This document shows positions 12,271-21,843 of a stretch of 64,000 bases of DNA, one piece after another. Each line of letters opens with the position of its first letter. Within the stretch, counting starts at the first letter, position 1. Position numbers and translations under genes: made by a program. This DNA comes from Simmondsia chinensis. Lineage: Eukaryota > Streptophyta > Magnoliopsida > Caryophyllales > Simmondsiaceae. The stretch lies in NCBI GenBank assembly GCA_018398585.1, contig JAGTTD010000025.1:14017578-14081577 (forward strand), given 5' to 3'. A model generated the notes under the pieces. The model was not told the DNA's origin, made no database searches, and saw only the letters and a program-made list of their open reading frames with translations.

Positions 12271-12615
12271 TGTTATGTTTTCCTTTAATGTTTTGATGTA
12301 ATAATTCGCAAATTACTTGTATTAGTTTGAATTGCAATATTGGCACCAAAATTAGTTAGGCAAGGGGGGTTCCGGTTGTTAGTCTTGGCGGGAAGCTAGC
12401 TTGGTGTTAGGGATTTGAATTTTTGTATCAAATTCCCTTTAAATATGTTGATCTTATGTATTGTTAAGGTATTCAATGAAAATTACCAATCTCTATGAGA
12501 TAAATTTCTCTTCTCATCTTATTCTCTCTCTATTTTCTCATCTCCTTCCACTTCTTTCTCATCCCTTACTCTCTTTTCATTAGGTTAAGATCAAGATTCA
12601 ATTTCGATCTTAACA
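12271..12615 (+). repeat. Ty3-C 5' LTR
   Basis: TGTTATGTTT to CGATCTTAACA. An E2F-type palindrome TTGGCACCAAAA (one decayed base compared with the 3' LTR) is at 12340-12351, and a TATA-like TTTAAATATG near 12439. Confidence 0.93.
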
Positions 12616-12633
12616 ATTGGTATTAGAGCCTCG
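12616..12633 (+). promoter_or_regulatory. Ty3-C primer binding site (tRNA-Met type)
   Basis: ATTGGTATTAGAGCCTCG immediately follows the LTR; one C-to-T change from TGGTATCAGAGC. Confidence 0.85.
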
Positions 12634-12662
12634 TTGGCTTCCCAAATTCAGATACAATAGCA

Positions 12663-13811
12663 ATGTCCTCCGAGGTAGCATTGACAGGTGGTGTAACCAC
12701 CAGATCGGCAGCAGCTAAGGCAGCTGCCAGACCTTCGAATGCTGAAGCAGTTGGCGGCAATGATCTTGCAGGTCAGGATGTTGTCATAAAGGATGATTTG
12801 GAGGATCAGTTTAAGTCTTGGGGTGAGTACATGATTGCTCAACTCAAGGCGTCACAAGTGGAGTCAGTTCAGATGTTGCAGCAGCAATGGGAGGAGAGGC
12901 TGGAACAACGATCTCAACAAGTCGAACTTAAGTTCTCTAATCAGCTCACATGACAAGCACAAGAGTTGGAGGAGAAGATTGCAATGAGGTTTGACCGAGA
13001 ATTACAGCAATGGGATGTGAAATTAGCAGAAATTTGTGAGCAGTTCAGGAGGCCTAATCCTCGACCTCGACCTCCAAACTGGACTGAGGTAACCGAGGGC
13101 CGGGCATCAGAAATGGAACATACTTTCAGAGCTCAAAAAGCAAGTGCGGGTCAGTTAGACAGGCCACCTGATTCTTGGAGGCATCCACGATCTGGAAGCA
13201 ATGAGGATTCATCCAATAGCCGAAGTAACAACCACAGACAGACTCGGGTGCAGATAGATGCGTTTGATGGTAAGCAACCACATTCATGGCTGAGAAGGTG
13301 TGAGTGTTATTTTCTTTTTTATCACATTGATGAATCAGAGAAAGTGCAAATTGTGGCTGTGTACTTGCTTGGAGATCATGAGGTGTGGTTTTACAGCTTG
13401 ATAAGAAGTAAACCTTCCATTACATGGTACGAATTTGCCAAGGCTTTATGTGCTCGGTATAGTGATGAGGATGATAGTGATATTGTGGATAAATTTAATA
13501 AAGTGAAGCAAGAGACATCTGTCAAGGAGTACATGACCAGGTTTGAGAATCTCCGGGCTAGCATTGTGACTGAAATTGAAGCATCTGAATCATATTATGT
13601 GTCAGCATTCATAAGTGGTTTGAAGCCTAAGTTGAAGAACTTAGTTAAAGCCTTTGATCCCATTTATTTGTCCACAACCTTTGCTAAAGCCAAGCTTTAT
13701 GAATCCATGGTCATAACAACAGGTGATGCCTCTAGACCTCGTGGGAGTGCCTCTAGATTTCAGCAAAATACGATCAGAAACAGGCCTAACAGAATGGAGG
13801 ACAAACCATAG
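12663..13811 (+). pseudogene. gag: Ty3-C Gag, two nonsense codons
   Basis: Starts at ATG 12663 (MSSEVALTGGVTTRSAAAKA), 30 bases after the primer site. A TGA at 12951-12953 stands where Ty3-E has an Arg codon, and the frame continues. The N-terminal half is Gln/Glu-rich and probably coiled coil (about residues 55-130). The capsid-like core carries QIDAFDGKQPHSWLRRCECY, then WYEFAKALCARYSDEDDSD and YYVSAFISGLKPKLKNLVK. TAG at 13809, where Ty3-E has CAG, cuts it before the zinc knuckle. Structural particle protein in a live element. Confidence 0.9.
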
Positions 13812-13817
13812 TAGAAG

Positions 13818-14384
13818 TTGTGCTTCCGATGTAATCAGCCTTACCAATTTGGTCACAAGTGTAATCCCAAGTTCCTCATGGCTGTGGAAGGAACTAATGC
13901 TGTTGAACACCCTGATAAGGAGGAAATTGCAGACGAGGACTCTGAGTCTGATCAGGAAAGTGTGTTGAGCTTGGAAGATGCTGCGATAGAGATTTCAGTA
14001 AAGGCTCTTACCGGTAATGGAGATTATAGCACAATTCGGATTAAAGGAACAGCTGGTAAGAGGTCCATTATCATTCTTATTGATAGTGGGAGTACTCATA
14101 GCTTCATAGATCCTAAAGTAGTCAAGAAAGTAGGCCATGAGGTGATCAAAACTCACCCTCTCGCAGTCACCGTGGCTGATAGGAAGACATTTACCACGCA
14201 GAACAAATGCCAAGGTTTCTCTTGGGTAATGCAAGACCGCAAGTTCAGCTACGACTTTATAATCCTTCCTTTGGGAGGGTGTGACATGGTGCTTGGGGTA
14301 GATTGGATGAGATCCTATAGTCCGGTATTGTTTAATTATGCAAATCTCTCGGTGTCTTTTGATGTACAAGGCTGCAGGGGATAG
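13818..14384 (+). pseudogene. pol: Ty3-C zinc knuckle and aspartic protease
   Basis: Opens with CFRCNQPYQFGHKC, the CX2C-X7-HXC knuckle, then an acidic spacer, then IILIDSGSTHSFIDPKVVKK with the catalytic DSG, and ILPLGGCDMVLGVDWM. A deletion of about 15 bases near 14365 relative to Ty3-E shifts the frame and ends the reading frame at TAG 14382. Confidence 0.88.
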
Positions 14385-14398
14385 CCGAACCAGCTCAC

Positions 14399-15775
14399 TT
14401 GCAAATAATTAAGGGCAGTAAGCTAAAGAAGGGCCTTCAAGGTTGTGCATACCAATGGGTGGGCCAATTGTTTGCCATTTCATCTACTGAATTGGTTGAC
14501 ATAACTGAGCCAGAGGTGCAGTACTTAGTTGCTGAGTTTGAAGATGTGTTCGAAGTGCCTAAATCATTACCTCCTAAGAGGAGTTTAGATCATGAGATTC
14601 CTCTCAAAGATGGTGTAGAGCCGGTGAAGATAAGGCCTTATAGACACCCTCATGCTCATAGGACCGAGATAGAGAAGCAAGTGGATGAATTGCTTAAGAC
14701 TAATTTCATACAAGCTGGCCATAGTCCCTTTGCTTCTCCGGTCATTCTTGTCAAGAAGAAAGATGGCACGGCACGTATTTGTATTGATTATAGGCAACTT
14801 AACTCTATGACTGTGAAGGATAAGTTTCCTATACCAATTATAGATGATTTGTTGGATGAATTATATGGGGCTCAAGTCTTTTCCAAGCTGGATCTTCGGC
14901 AAGGGTATCATCAGATCAGAGTGAGTGAGCCTGATGTGTATAAGACTGCATTCCGGATGCATCATGGACACTTTGAATTTGTGGTTATGCCATTTGGCTT
15001 GACCAAAGCACCAGCAACATTCCAGGCCCTCATGAATGATGTCTTCAAACAATTTCTCAGGAAATTTGTATTGGTTTTCTTCGACGACATCCTCATTTAT
15101 AGTGCATCCTTTGAAGAACACTTGAAGCATCTGAGGGAGGTATTTTTTATCATGCGTAAGCATAAATTGTTTGCTAAGTTGGCCAAGTGTTCATTTGCTC
15201 AAACACATCTGGAATATCTCGGCCATGTGATCTCTTGAGATGGAGTTGCAACCGATCCTTCAAAAGTCCAAGCTATGATGGAATGGGCTGTTCCGGTCAC
15301 CTTGAAACAATTGAGGGGTTTTTTGGGGTTAACTGGCTATTACCGTAAGTTTATAGCTAACTATGGAGCCTTAGCCAAGCCCCTAACAGATCTGTTTAAG
15401 AAGGACTCCTTCAAATGGTCGGAGGATGCTCAAAAAGCTTTCGATGCTCTCAAAACTACAATGTGCAAAGCACCAGTTTTGGCTATGCCGGATTTCTCTT
15501 CAAGCATCATTTTGGAGACAAATGTAAGTGGAAGTGGTATTAGAGCAGTATTGTCTCAAGAAGGGAGACCTATAGCATACCTCAGCCAAGCTTTGAGTGC
15601 AAAACATCAAGCTCTTTCCACATATGAGAAAGAGTACCTTGCCATCTTGCTTGCGGTTGATGAGTGGAGGCACTACTTGGATGGGCATCATTTCATCATT
15701 AAGACTGATCATCAAAGTCTCAAACACTTGTTAGAGCAGAAGATCATCACAAGGATACAAGGAAAAGGGTATTGA
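14399..15775 (+). pseudogene. pol: Ty3-C reverse transcriptase and RNase H, broken
   Basis: RT runs 14399-15238: [63 protein letters not shown] with both catalytic aspartates, EYLGHVIS, then TGA where Ty3-E has a Cys codon. RNase H continues at 15275: [19 protein letters not shown], then LETNVSGSGIRAVLSQ, where the first catalytic Asp (ETDAS in Ty3-E) is Asn, and IKTDHQSLKHLLEQK. A frameshift near 15772 leaves the connection to integrase. Confidence 0.9.
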
Positions 15776-17074
15776 AGATGTTGGGGCTGAATTACGATAC
15801 TGAGTACGGAAAAGGCAGAGAAAACTGGGCTGCAGATGCACTGTCACGCAAGTTGAGGGCCATGAGCAGGGTTCCCTTGGAGCTATTTCAGTGATTTCTC
15901 CTACTTGGATGGAAGAGTTACATCAGTCCTATGAGAATGATCCTTTTGCACAAGAATGTATAGCGGCTGCTAGTGTGGGCAAGGCTGGCAATCTGGCTGC
16001 TGGTGCAGACATCTCTGTTACCCAAGGTATTATCAGAATTCAGGGAAAGTTGTATGTTGGTAGCTCTACTGATCTCAGGCATTGAGGGGACCTATCAGAG
16101 ATTGAGGCTTCATTTTAGCTGGCCCGGGATGAAGAAAAAAGTGACTAGTTTTGTGCAAAGTTGTGAGGTTTGCCAACAAACCAAACTTGGTGATCATAGA
16201 TATCAAGGGCTGCTCCAGCCCCTGCCTGTTCTTGAGGGCATATGGCAACACTTAAGCATGGATTTCATCGAAGGATTACCTAAGTCAGAGGGGAAAGAGG
16301 TGATTTGGGTAGTTGTTGATCGGTTCACAAAATCTGGGCAATTCATTGCTTTGGCTCGACCTGTTACTGCAGAAAAATTAGCTCGTGTGTTCTTAGACAA
16401 TATCTACAAGCTTCATGGATTTTCCCAATCCATAGTTTCAGATAGGGATAAACTCTTTATAAGTCGCTTTTGGAAGGAGTTGTTTGGGCTCTTGGGAACG
16501 ACTTTGGCTATGAGTTCTTCATACCACCCTCAAACCGATGGTCAGACGGAGAGGGTTAACCAATGCATTGAACAATGCCTCAGGAGCATGGTATTTAATC
16601 ATCCTAAGGTGTGGGGAATGTGGCTTTCTTTGGCAGAATTTTGGTATAATGCCCCATTTTCACACTTCCTTGGGCATATCTCCCTTCAAGGCCTTGTTTG
16701 GTTATGATCCTCCCTCTCCTTTTGGGTTGCAAGGAGTTGGGACTAATGTGGGTGAAGTAGCGGATATGTTGCAGCGAAGGAAACATGTTTTGCAACAGCT
16801 GAAGAACAATCTCACAGAATCTCAAGCCCGGATGAAGTGGTATGCTGATAAGAAGAGAGTTGATCAAAATTTTGGTGTAGGAGACATGGTATACCTGAAA
16901 TTGCAGCCATATAGGCAATCAACAGCAGCAGTAAGGAAAAATGTCAAGCTATGTGCCAGATTTTTTGGTCCTTACAAGGTGTTGAAAAGAATTGGCAAGG
17001 TGGCTTATAAGTTAGAGCTACCACCCGACTCCTACATTCACCCGGTTTTTCATGTGTCCCTTCTTAAAAAGTAG
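15776..17074 (+). pseudogene. pol: Ty3-C integrase, zinc domain deleted
   Basis: LISPTWMEELHQSYENDPFA-type linker starts at 15891. A deletion of roughly 55 bases at about 16082, relative to Ty3-E, removes the segment with the histidines of the HHCC zinc domain and shifts the frame; CEVCQQTK survives. The core follows: SMDFIEGLPKSEGKEVIWVV, SDRDKLFISRFW and TERVNQCIEQCLRSM, with D, D and E visible. Another frameshift lies near 16660. The GPY/F tail ([30 protein letters not shown]) ends at TAG 17072. Confidence 0.9.
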
Positions 17075-17293
17075 GTTCAAGCTAGTCACCGACCATCCTT
17101 GGCTGCTCCAGAAGTGGGCTCTAATGGGCTTTTGAAGTTGCAACCAGCTGCAGTAGTAGAAGAAGGGCCAGCAGCAACAGCAGATGTCGGAGTTCAGCAA
17201 TTGCAGGTTAATTGGAGCAACTTGGATAAAGCCTTCACCACATTGGAAGAAAAGAATTTTTTGTTGAGTCAATTTCCTTCTTTTCATTCTTGA
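17075..17293 (+). pseudogene. pol: Ty3-C chromodomain remnant after an in-frame TAG
   Basis: Directly after TAG 17072 the same frame continues with PEVGSNGLLKLQPAAVVEE, VNWSNLDKAFTTLEEKNFLL and SQFPSFHS before a TGA, which is a degraded chromodomain (normally W-N...TWE..L...FP.F). In Ty3-D the same TAG position occurs before a better preserved version, VQWTNLDEQDETWEELKFL. Confidence 0.7.
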
Positions 17294-17308
17294 GGACAAG
17301 AATGTTGT

Positions 17309-17321
17309 AAGGGGAGGGGAT
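17309..17321 (+). promoter_or_regulatory. Ty3-C polypurine tract
   Basis: AAGGGGAGGGGAT immediately before the 3' LTR, the expected plus-strand primer. Confidence 0.9.
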
Positions 17322-17666
17322 TGTTACGTTTTCCTTTAATGTTTTGATGTAATAATTCGCAAATTACTTGTATTAGTTTGAATTGCAATATTGGCGCCAA
17401 AATTAGTTAGGCAAGGGGGGTTCCGGTTGTTAGTCTTGGCGGGAAGCTAGCTTGGTGTTAGGGATTTGAATTCTTGTATCAAATTCCCTTTAAAAAGGTT
17501 GATCTTGTGTATTGTTGAGGTATTCAATGAAAATTACCAATCTCTATGAGATAAATTTCTCTTCTCATCTTATTCTCTCTCTATTTTCTCATCTCCATTC
17601 ACTTCTTTCTCATCCCTTACTCTCTTTTCATTAGGTTAAGATCAAGATCCAATCTCGATCTTAACA
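17322..17666 (+). repeat. Ty3-C 3' LTR
   Basis: TGTTACGTTT to CGATCTTAACA. It carries the undecayed palindrome TTGGCGCCAAAA at 17391-17402, roughly 90 bases before a TATA-like TTTAAAAAGG. Confidence 0.93.
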
Positions 17667-18310
17667 CTGCATCAGTACCGGCAGTCAGAGAGAACAACTG
17701 ATCAATCCATTGACATTTTCCCTTCCTAACCAACTTCTCCAAGTGTTTCCCTTCATCATCTGTAACTACCCCTTCTCCATGATACCATGCAGAACCACCT
17801 TCTTCCCTTCTCTTTCAAAAGACACTGATAACTGAACGAAATCAAAGATTAAAGGGCTGATGGTTTTTATCCAATCAACTCCAAGCACCATGTTACAACC
17901 ACCTAGCTTAAGTACTCTGAAGTTATACTCGAACTGGTTCCCTTGAATTCTCCAACAAAATCCCTTACACTTCATCTGTGTGATCATAGAGTTCCCATCA
18001 GCCACTATAACAACTAATGGACTGGTTTTAATCATTTCATGCCCAACTTGCTTCACAACCTTAGGATCCACGAAGCTATGTGTACTGCCGCTATCAATCA
18101 AGATCAACATATGTTTGTGTCCTATCTCTCCTTTAATTCTTGTTGTGTTATGAGAGCAATTACCAGTGAGAGCTCTAACAGAAATCTTCATTTCATCATT
18201 CTCATATTCTCCTGTATCCTCCTCATCCAACTCTTTGGAAACCTCTTCTATATCTTGATCCTTAATGTCCTCACCATCCTCAGCTCCAGTAACTGTCATT
18301 AGCAACTAAG
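17667..18310 (-). pseudogene. pol: Ty3-B protease and start of RT linker
   Basis: Minus strand 18305-17766: acidic spacer, MLILIDSGSTHSFVDPKVVK with catalytic DSG, LGGCNMVLGVDWIKTIS. The frame ends at TGA beside 17766; the linker towards RT (GKWLENV-like, then QWIDQLFS) runs to 17667, where Ty3-C interrupts it. This is the right-hand half of the coding sequence that continues at 12270. Confidence 0.87.
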
Positions 18311-19361
18311 GATTACATTTATGTCCAAAGACATACCTCTGATTGAACTTGAAGCATAACCTCTGATTCTTCTTCTCTTCCAAACTCAAACAAGAAGCTT
18401 TAGAACCACTAACAGAGGTCGCCTGCTGTTGAGAAGATGATTGTGGAGCTTTGATCTTAGGTCCATCAGAACCAGCCAAGACCATGGCCTCCATTAATTT
18501 AGCCTTTGAAAAGGCTAGAGTTAAAGTACCTGGATTCAATGCCTTCACTAAGTTCTTAATCCTTGGCTTAAGACCACTAATGAAACTTGATATATAATAG
18601 GATTCATCAGCTTTAGGAGTAACTGTCAACATCCTTGCTCTCAAATCCTCAAAATGAGTCATATAATCGCTCAAAGATTAAGTTTGAGTTAGCTTATTAA
18701 AATGATCAATCACTTGGCTAGGATCCTTTTCTCCATATCTCTCACATAATTCATTCACAAATTCATTTCATGTCAAGCAAGGATTGCTAAGAATCAAGCT
18801 ATAATACCAGACTTCATGATCTCCTTGGAGATATACCGCAGCTAATTCAACTTTCTCAGTTTCATTAATATGATAGAATCGAAAATACCTTTCACATTTC
18901 CCAATCCATGATTGAGGCTGCTTTCCATTGACTGTATCAATCTCCACATGTGGCTGCCTGTATCCTTGAGTCCTTCCACCAGTAGATCCATTCTCGCTGG
19001 ATCCAGCAGACTGAGTTTGAATAGGATCAGGGGAACAATCATGCTGACTAGCAACAGATAACACTCCTACTCCAGCAGGTTGAGTTTTTCTGGTGATCTA
19101 CTGTTGTAGTCCATGGAGTTTCAATTCAATTTGTTGAGAATGCTGATCTAACTTCTTAGCTAGTTTCTGATCCTGTGATTGCTGCATCCTTGCAAACATT
19201 TCCTCCGTCTGAAATCTCAATTGCTCGAATTGATTGACCCCCATAGCAGCAACAGGATTTACACCCACAGCAGCAGCACAAGTCGCATTTGCAGCAGCAT
19301 TTGCTCGAATAGTTACTCCACCAGCCATTGCTACTATTTTCTTGCATCTAGCCATCTCCAA
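18306..19361 (-). pseudogene. gag: Ty3-B Gag, broken
   Basis: Starts at ATG 19361 (MEMARCKKIVAMAGGVTIRA), where the internal AMAGGVT matches the Gag start of sister copies. Fragments follow with one or two stops between: Gln-rich segment to 19098, capsid part 19064-18768 (EIDTVNGKQPQSWIGKCERY), then YYISSFISGLKPRIKNLVKA, and CFKFNQRYVFGHKC, a knuckle in which the second Cys has become Phe. Confidence 0.85.
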
Positions 19362-19397
19362 TCAATCGATCATGCAATCAATCGGTAGCAAACACAA

Positions 19398-19410
19398 GCT
19401 CTAATACCAA
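19398..19410 (-). promoter_or_regulatory. Ty3-B primer binding site
   Basis: Minus strand TTGGTATTAGAGC beside the 5' LTR, tRNA-Met type with one C-to-T change. Confidence 0.85.
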
Positions 19411-19411
19411 A

Positions 19412-19773
19412 TTTCATGATCCTAGATCAAACTTTGTTCATAAGCTTGAGATATAAGAGTATAGCATGAGAAAGAAGTGAAAGAGATGAGAAATAGAGAG
19501 AAAATTAGGGTTGAGAGAGAGAATTAGATCAATTTCATTTGAATGAGTCCTTAATTACATGGTTGATGCTTATTTATACTAAAAAAATAAGATGGCTAGC
19601 TTAAACAAAAGAAAACAAGAAAAAATCCAACTACAAGCAATTTTCCAGCCAAAACACCCAAACAAGCTAACTACTTTACCCACTATTCTCCCCATAAACT
19701 GAATTTGAATTCAAATGAGAAATTTACACCAAAAATCAACTAAAAATGCATAAAATCCTTCATGGTCATGACA
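19412..19773 (-). repeat. Ty3-B 5' LTR
   Basis: Minus strand TGTCATGACC at 19773 to GATCATGAAA at 19412; the terminal ACA is decayed. The E2F-type motif of the other LTR is broken here by an inserted base (TTGGCTGGAAAA region, 19640). Confidence 0.9.
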
Positions 19774-19778
19774 TCATC

Positions 19779-20031
19779 CCACATAGAAAAAGTGGAGGTG
19801 GGAAGTCTTATATAACTACCCCTTGTCATTGTACTTGGTAAAGTCTTGTGGGCCTCGAGTGGGCTTAATGGGCCACATGAGTGCGTTTTCCCCTCACCAC
19901 GCCACACCATGTTGGCCAGCGCGTCACAGTGTGGTATGGCATGGATTTTTTCTAACCTAGAATATTATTCTTATGGTTATCATATTTATTTATATTGTCG
20001 TAAATGGACTCGATGTGAGTTCTCATCAACA
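19779..20031 (+). repeat. Copia-2 3' LTR, second piece
   Basis: Resumes after the tcatc duplication with CCACATAGAAAAAGTGGAGG, then a TATA-like CTTATATAACTACC at 19808. The 3' edge is a guess at CATCAACA; no partner LTR exists in the window. Confidence 0.5.
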
Positions 20032-21044
20032 GGTAGTGCTCGAGGCCTTTGGATAAAGCTTGAGTTGTAAAGAATATGCTTTTTTAACTTACACTCCAAA
20101 CTCGAGAGAGATGGAATGACATTGTCTTAGGATAAAGGGACAAGTGTACAACGCTTGAGGCCATGCTTAATGTAAAAATGGCTTAGGGAATAGAGTGACG
20201 GTGTCTTAAGTTCAAATTTCTTATCAAATAAAGCCTAAGTTCAGAAGCTAATCGAGATGGCTGATGAGGGTAAGGCAAGCTCAAGCTTGAAAGGATTATA
20301 GGAGTACTGCAGTAAATGTAACTACCATGGTTGAGGGAGATTTTTATAGTGCATATCAAGGGACATAAGCCTCAAGGACATTCTGGAAGGCGTTGATGAA
20401 GGTGGGAAAACTAAGAAGAGCTCGAGCAGATGTGTCAAAGAATGCTCAACACCAATTCAACATTATGGAAGGCACTGAAGCTAAACATGGGACACATATA
20501 GCACATTTCAAGGTCGCTGTAGTTACATTCTTAAGCTATATAGACATCACATTGGTGACATTCTAAAGGATCCAAATGCCAAAAAATTAACTTGTTCAAG
20601 TTCATTATAGAACACTTGTGCTTCTTTTCTTTTCCTTTCCTTAAGGTTAGTGATAATTAAAGCTCTTGCCTTGCTTCTTCAAGAAATACATTCGACGATC
20701 AAGTTTAGCTACATTAGATTAAGACTTTGACACCCAAGCCCCATAGATTGGTGTCACGGCTTAGTAAGCCAAGATCAATTTATGTTCAATTCACAATTTA
20801 AGGGCTTTGACGTCAAAGGCTCTGGCCTTGATTGAGTTGCTCCTAATTAAGTGACCCAAATACAACTCACTCTATTTCTAATGTATTTGTTGATGTGTGG
20901 GTTAGGATAAGCTGAACTCAAGCTTTTAGTGGAAAGATCACTAGGACCCCCTTCTCTGTTAGGCTTGTCTCGCTCGTGCTTAAGGTTCTTATAATTTTCA
21001 AGATCGACTTCTTTGAAAAGCCTCCTCTCCTCGTTTTTCTTCTC
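20032..21044. other. unassigned non-coding stretch
   Basis: About 1 kb with stops in all frames and no motif I recognise. Several Leu/Arg-free short frames only. It may include the true end of the Copia-2 LTR. Confidence 0.3.
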
Positions 21045-21062
21045 CTACTTTTTATGAAGCTT

Positions 21063-21298
21063 ACCAAAGAGAGCACCAACACGCCATCACTGGATTCCAT
21101 TAGAACTCCGAAGTTAAGCGTGCTTAGGCGAGAGTAGTACCGGGATGGGTGATCTCCTGGGAAGTCCTCACCCTCAGGTTGGGGGCACTGGGAAACAACC
21201 TCTCTTCAGGTTAATACCCTTAAGGGGGAAGGCTGCGTATATCCGCCCCCCCAGACCCTACGTAGGCGGGAGCCCTTGAGGCATTGGGTATGTTCCTT
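21063..21298 (+). mobile_element. SINE-1: SINE with 5S rRNA-derived head and Au-type body
   Basis: A perfect 18-base duplication, ctactttttatgaagctt, flanks it at 21045-21062 and 21299-21316, as left by LINE-mediated retroposition. The head (21072-21170) is 5S rRNA. The body from about 21172 (CTCAGGTTGGGG, then AACCTCTCTTCAGG, AAGGCTGCGTAT, GGCGGGAGCCCTTGAGGCA) resembles the plant Au SINE family and matches SINE-2 at 45188-45335. It should be transcribed by RNA polymerase III from the 5S internal promoter if active. The sharp target duplication argues for a single insertion event of the composite. Confidence 0.8.
21072..21170 (+). ncRNA. 5S rRNA-derived sequence inside SINE-1 (not a functional rRNA gene)
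   Basis: Matches plant 5S rRNA from about nucleotide 10 to 107: AGAACTCCGAAGTTAAGCGT, GCGAGAGTAGTACCGGGATG and CTCCTGGGAAGTCC are near-exact. The differences I see are mostly C-to-T or G-to-A. The first and last dozen or so bases of 5S rRNA are absent, so the terminal helix cannot form. The A box, intermediate element and C box of the polymerase III promoter all lie in the retained part. Confidence 0.85.
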
Positions 21299-21603
21299 CT
21301 ACTTTTTATGAAGCTTGGGTCTTTCATTTATAAAAGCAAAGAGTCTTTAAGGAGAGTGCGACACATGTAACTTGTGTGACGTGGAGTATTCCCTAGGGCG
21401 CCAGTTCTAGGATGCCCATTTTAGGGCGGTTTCTGGCGCCGGTGTTTAGGAACCTATGTCTGGGCACTCGTTTCTATATGCTTGTGTTTGGATGCAAGTG
21501 TCTAGGCACCTTTTTTGAGCGCTCGTTTCTTGAGCCACCCATTCTAGGGCACCCGTTATGGGGTGACCTAGGTTTGGCAGGTGCAAATATAAACATAACA
21601 GTG

Positions 21604-21796
21604 CCCCCCCCCCCCCAACTTTTTGAGTAGAATATTTTCCTATAAATAGCCATCCATTGTGTCTCCTTGCTTTCACTAATTGCTTTAGACTCCCCCCCCC
21701 CCCCCCCCCCCCCCCAACTTTTTGAGTAGAATATTTTCCTATAAATAGCCATCCATTGTGTCTCCTTGCTTTCACTAATTGCTTTAGAATCCCTCC

Positions 21797-21829
<33 letters not shown>
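21604..21829 (+). repeat. 99-bp tandem duplication separated by poly-C tracts
   Basis: AACTTTTTGAGTAGAATATT recurs at 21617 and 21716 (period 99). The units end GCTTTAGACT and GCTTTAGAAT and are bounded by C runs of 13 (21604-21616), 24 (21692-21715) and 32 (21798-21829). Each unit holds CTATAAATAGCC, a good plant TATA box. A third unit is only hinted at by CCAATTTTACACT. Confidence 0.9.
21739..21750 (+). promoter_or_regulatory. TATA box, downstream copy, ahead of the F-box pseudogene
   Basis: CTATAAATAGCC about 105 bases before ATG 21844; an identical copy is at 21640-21651. Location fits a core promoter for the gene that follows. Confidence 0.5.
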
Positions 21830-21832
<3 letters not shown>

Positions 21833-21843
21833 TTTACACTCTA

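Larger units (their letters stand above)
12271..17666 (+). mobile_element. Ty3-C: Reina-like Ty3/gypsy, complete length, inside Ty3-B
   Basis: Two 345-bp LTRs (12271-12615, 17322-17666) differ at only about ten positions by eye. Flanking bases ttgcg (12266-12270) and ctgca (17667-17671) are explained by a ctgcg duplication with one C-to-T and one G-to-A change; that reading is inference. Between them lie primer site, Gag, protease, RT, RNase H, integrase, chromodomain remnant and polypurine tract. It is opposite in orientation to its host Ty3-B, and it is a sister copy of Ty3-E: gene sequences align almost throughout, and the LTRs clearly belong to the same family. Confidence 0.95.
9048..19773 (-). 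mobile_element. Ty3-B: Reina-like Ty3/gypsy with two LTRs, split by Ty3-C
   Basis: LTRs at 9048-9406 and 19412-19773 are alike, with roughly one difference in ten by eye, and the outer flanks are identical five-base duplications, tcatc at 9043-9047 and 19774-19778. Minus-strand order from the right: primer site, Gag, protease, then Ty3-C, then RT, RNase H, integrase, chromodomain remnant, polypurine tract, 3' LTR. Removing 12271-17666 rejoins the coding sequence between protease and RT (…TAGTDA / TLETSDPF…). All frames are broken. Confidence 0.93.
6837..20031 (+). mobile_element. Copia-2: old Ty1/copia remnant, interrupted by Ty3-B
   Basis: Plus-strand reverse transcriptase (6843-7640) and RNase H (7735-8485) fragments, a polypurine tract (8980-8990) and the start of a 3' LTR (8991-9047) define the 3' half of a Ty1/copia element. 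The LTR resumes at 19779 after Ty3-B, whose duplication tcatc flanks the insertion. Integrase and Gag are missing on the left, where the Copia-1 LTR abuts. The right boundary is uncertain: CATCAACA at 20031 is a plausible LTR end. This is the oldest layer of the left region. Confidence 0.75.

Noticed and set aside
12648..12842. Minus-strand frames over the Ty3-C and Ty3-E Gag starts (also 50191-50456)
   Set aside because: Shadow frames opposite coding Gag.
21072..21170. Functional 5S rRNA gene
   Set aside because: Both ends of the gene are missing, and it is enclosed with the SINE body by one target duplication.
21063..21298. Cassandra (5S-bearing TRIM) LTR
   Set aside because: No TG...CA LTR frame or primer site; an 18-bp duplication and Au-type body fit a SINE instead.
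21446..21775. Glycine-run open frames on the minus strand
   Set aside because: They exist only because poly-G reads as Gly; they cover the promoter repeat and have no domain.
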